The notes under the pieces were generated by a model. The model saw nothing but the letters and a program-made list of their open reading frames with translations, did no database searches and was not told the origin of the DNA. From positions 60,599-124,598 of the forward strand of contig JAVSML010020824.1 of the NCBI GenBank assembly GCA_038503035.1: a stretch of DNA of 64,000 nucleotides, given 5' to 3'. The position numbers and the translations under genes are program-made. Source of the DNA: Crocodylus rhombifer. Lineage: Eukaryota > Chordata > Crocodylia > Crocodylidae. Shown here piece by piece: positions 61,533-64,000 of the stretch (its first letter is position 1; every line of letters begins with the position of its first letter).

Positions 61533-62547
61533 TAGGGCTGTGCAAAGCTTGGTCACCGATTTTGATTCAGAGGAGATTCGGCGGCTGAATCTCCAAATCC
61601 AAATCAAATTGGGAGACCCATTAAAAGGTCCAAATTGAATCCTAAGCCTCCAAATCAATTCGGAAAAGATTAGGCTGGGGAGAGGCAGGCACAGCCAGCG
61701 ACTACAGGTTTTCTTGTGGCTCCTCTGGCTGTGGCTGCCTTTCCCTGGGTGGGGGGAGCTGCAGGAGAAGCCCCCATGGCTGCCCCACCTGGCCCCATCC
61801 GCTGCCCAGCACCAGCCACCTTGCACTTCAGAAAAAAGAAAGAAAAAAAAAAAGCCCCACACTCAACGGTTGCAGCAGGGGCTGTGGGGCCTCCTAGCAG
61901 AGATGCCCTGTACACACTCTAATCCCCAATCACCCCCCTCCACCCATCCCTATCCGTGGTGGCCCCCCTGCCCAGCCCCAGCAGTCCAGGAATAAAAAAA
62001 CCCCCAAAAACTGCACTCGCCAGCAGTAGCACCAGCTGTTGGGGCTCTGGGGCCATGTGGCAGAGCCCCCATGCACAACCCCTGCTCCCGATCTCCGCCC
62101 CTGCTCAGCCCTGCCCCCAATGGCTGCCCCGTCCAGCATCCTGGCAATTTAAAAAAAAAAAAAAATGTAAAAAAAGCCCCGCACTTGCTGGCTACAGCAG
62201 TGGGGATTCAGGGTCTCTGAGATTATGGGGCAGTGGGGAACCCCCACCCACCTGGCACCCATGCGGCTGCTGCCCCATGGCGCAGGTATAGCATGGCTCG
62301 GCAGGGCACCACTCACTGTCTGGAAGCTGGGGCGGCTTCACGTGTCATCTGGAGCCCAGCAACGCTCAGCCCCAGCGGCCCCAGCTCCCAGGCAGCATCC
62401 GGCACCCTGCCAACCCATGCTGCACCGTTCCATGGGGCAGCTGCCACACAGATGCCAGGCAGGCAGGGTGATTGATCCCTGCTGTCCCCCACTGTCTCTA
62501 TGCTGTCAGAGACCCTGATCCCTGCTGCTGCAACCAGTGAGTGCAGG

Positions 62548-62580
<33 letters not shown>

Positions 62581-62836
62581 GGCGAGATGCTGGTGCTGGG
62601 CGGGCCTTCTCCTGCAGCTCCCCCTGCCTGGGGAGAAGCAGGCACAGCCAGAGGAGCCATGGGAGAACTTGCAGCTGCCTGGCTGTGCCTGCTGCTCCCT
62701 GGCTAATCCAAATCTTCGACCCAGCGCTGAATCTCCAATTCTGATTCATCCGAATCGAATGGGGACAGTAATTTAAATCTCTGTCCTCCAAATCAGCCGA
62801 ATCTGAATCGAATACTTCCCTGTTCGCACAGGCCTA
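61533..62836. mobile_element. hAT-type element with long inverted arms and target duplication
   Basis: It starts TAGGGCTGTGCAAAGC and ends TTCGCACAGGCCTA, inverted repeats of each other. Flanks GTCAGTAC (61525-61532) and CTCAGTAT (62837-62844) match at 6 of 8. Both arms (about 61533-61850 and 62540-62836) share, in opposite orientation, AAATC/GAATC-rich ends, AGGCAGGCACAGCCAG-type sequence and A- or T-rich runs, so arms are about 250-300 bp. The interior is C-rich with a further A-rich run at 62149-62175. No transposase is recognised. Confidence 0.82.
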
Positions 62837-63504
62837 CTCAGTATGACTAGGCATTTCCCCAGAGTCCAGGAGAAAACAAAGAATGCCTACTGATTGCATA
62901 GGGTGCAGGTGGAGGTAGGTAGACTGTGAGAAGTGGCAAGAAGTGTTAAGAGGTGGACAGAGTGTTTATTTCCCTGTATATTGATGGGAAATTCGAGTGC
63001 AGCTGTCTTACCTCCAGAATTAACCTACTTCAGGTATTTGTACCAACTTCAGTAGGACATTCCTCAAGTTAGTAGGCTAAGAATTTGTCTTACTTCTTTC
63101 ATTATCTGCCTGCAAAAGCCATATAAACTGAACAGTGACATATTGCAGTTAGTGACAGTGGAGGCAAATTTCACCTCTGTCATCTGTTGCTCTGATTTAA
63201 TACTGTCCCTTAATTAGGCCTCGCTCATTTTTCAGGTTGCCCAAAATCTTGATACTCATAAGATCACTGAATGATGATGTTTACAGCAGCTACATGCATG
63301 ACTGAGTGTCCCCATTATTTTCTTCCTCATGGCAACTGTTTCTCAATCTAATTTTTTAAATAAATTGCTAATTTAGTTGCTAAATAATTCATGTGAGTGC
63401 TGTTTCAGGTTTACATAATACATTCTTAACTTTCAGCACAGTCCCTGTTGAAGTCAATGAAACTTCTTACTCATGCTGACATGAAGCATGCTTAACTTTT
63501 AAAT
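62837..63504. other. 3'UTR-intron DNA without recognisable gene
   Basis: Unique AT-rich sequence. GTTGAAGTCAATGAAACTTC near 63448 recalls an ancient LINE tail. Confidence 0.45.
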
Positions 63505-63949
63505 CAGGGCTGTCCAACTGGCAGCCTGTGGGCTGCATGTGGCCACAAGGGATTCATTTTCAGCCCCTGGGCTTTCACTTAGTTGCTGCTCTTTCCATTG
63601 CTCCAGCTTCAGCAGCAGCCAGTCTCCAGATTCTTCCTCCCTCTTTTAGCTTTCACCTCCTGCCCCCATCCCAGGGAGTGAGGCAGTGCAGTATGGTGCA
63701 GCATCATTTGCAGTGCTGTAAGACCCCATGGCTCAGGGTACCCATGCAGTGCAGTGTGGCAGGAGAGCCTGCAACTGGGGAGCTGAGGCTGAAGCAAGAG
63801 TGGCCACATGCACAGTACAGCAGGGAGGGACATTTAAGCGGTCCACAGGGGCACATGGTTCACAGTGGTGTAGCTCTCATAGCATGTGCACCCTGCTAGT
63901 GTGGCCATGGAGAATGTGACCCTGGCTACTTAGAAGCTGGAGAGCCCTG
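63505..63949. mobile_element. hAT-like non-autonomous element
   Basis: The left end CAGGGCTGTCCAACTGGCAG and the right end CTGGAGAGCCCTG are inverted repeats. AT-rich flanks TTTTAAAT and ATTTAATG are similar but out of register, so the target duplication is uncertain. The GC-rich interior gives spurious open frames. Confidence 0.72.
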
Positions 63950-64000
63950 ATTTAATGGGAGACGGGGGAGAGAGACACATAAGCAGCCAATGGGAAGGGG

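Larger units (their letters stand above)
46412..64000 (+). other. FOXO3: FOXO3 3'UTR intron (5' part)
   Basis: From the donor at 46412 to the window end I see AT-rich noncoding DNA and transposon relics only. No second FOXO3 3'UTR exon and no other gene is recognisable. The intron assignment rests on the donor and on the known human gene structure, recalled from memory. Confidence 0.7.

Overview
This window is vertebrate genomic DNA. It has no operons, no CRISPR array and no dense coding. The only host gene I can support is FOXO3, on the + strand: one large coding exon (44973-46376) with its splice acceptor, stop codon, 35 nt of 3'UTR and a splice donor. Everything upstream (1-44972) reads as the large FOXO3 intron that splits the forkhead domain. 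Everything downstream (46412-64000) reads as the intron inside the 3'UTR. The first coding exon and the terminal 3'UTR exon lie outside the window.

The repeat content points to a sauropsid, most likely a crocodilian, with turtle as the main alternative. There are two long CR1 LINE copies whose 3' ends carry a TACTATGAAAC-type tail, one nearly complete but decayed RTE-like LINE, many hAT-type non-autonomous elements with 8-bp target duplications, and palindromic MITEs. I see no Alu, L1 or other mammal-specific repeats. The species call is inference.

Layout: 340-1760 is a GC-rich, tandemly structured, LTR-like block. 1761-20600 is AT-rich intron with four GC-rich hAT-like or SINE insertions (5.5-6.1, 7.6-7.8, 9.3-10.1 and 10.55-11.6 kb). 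20.6-28.6 kb holds intron with hAT copies and an ancient CR1 scrap. 29.5-30.9 kb is a sense CR1. 31.4-35.6 kb is an RTE-like LINE that was itself hit by a hAT element. 35.6-39.1 kb holds a C-rich hAT, a candidate enhancer, a near-perfect hairpin MITE and two more small DNA elements. 40-45 kb is mostly unique intron leading to the exon. Downstream are an antisense CR1 (47.2-49.1 kb), scattered DNA-transposon relics, a cluster of perfect hairpins (59.9-60.2 kb), and a 1.3-kb hAT with long inverted arms (61.5-62.8 kb).

I found no new multi-gene system. The best leads are the circRNA-compatible FOXO3 exon flanked by inverted CR1 copies, the hairpin cluster at 59874-60203, the young palindrome at 37475-37685, and a possible intronic enhancer near 36.9-37.1 kb.
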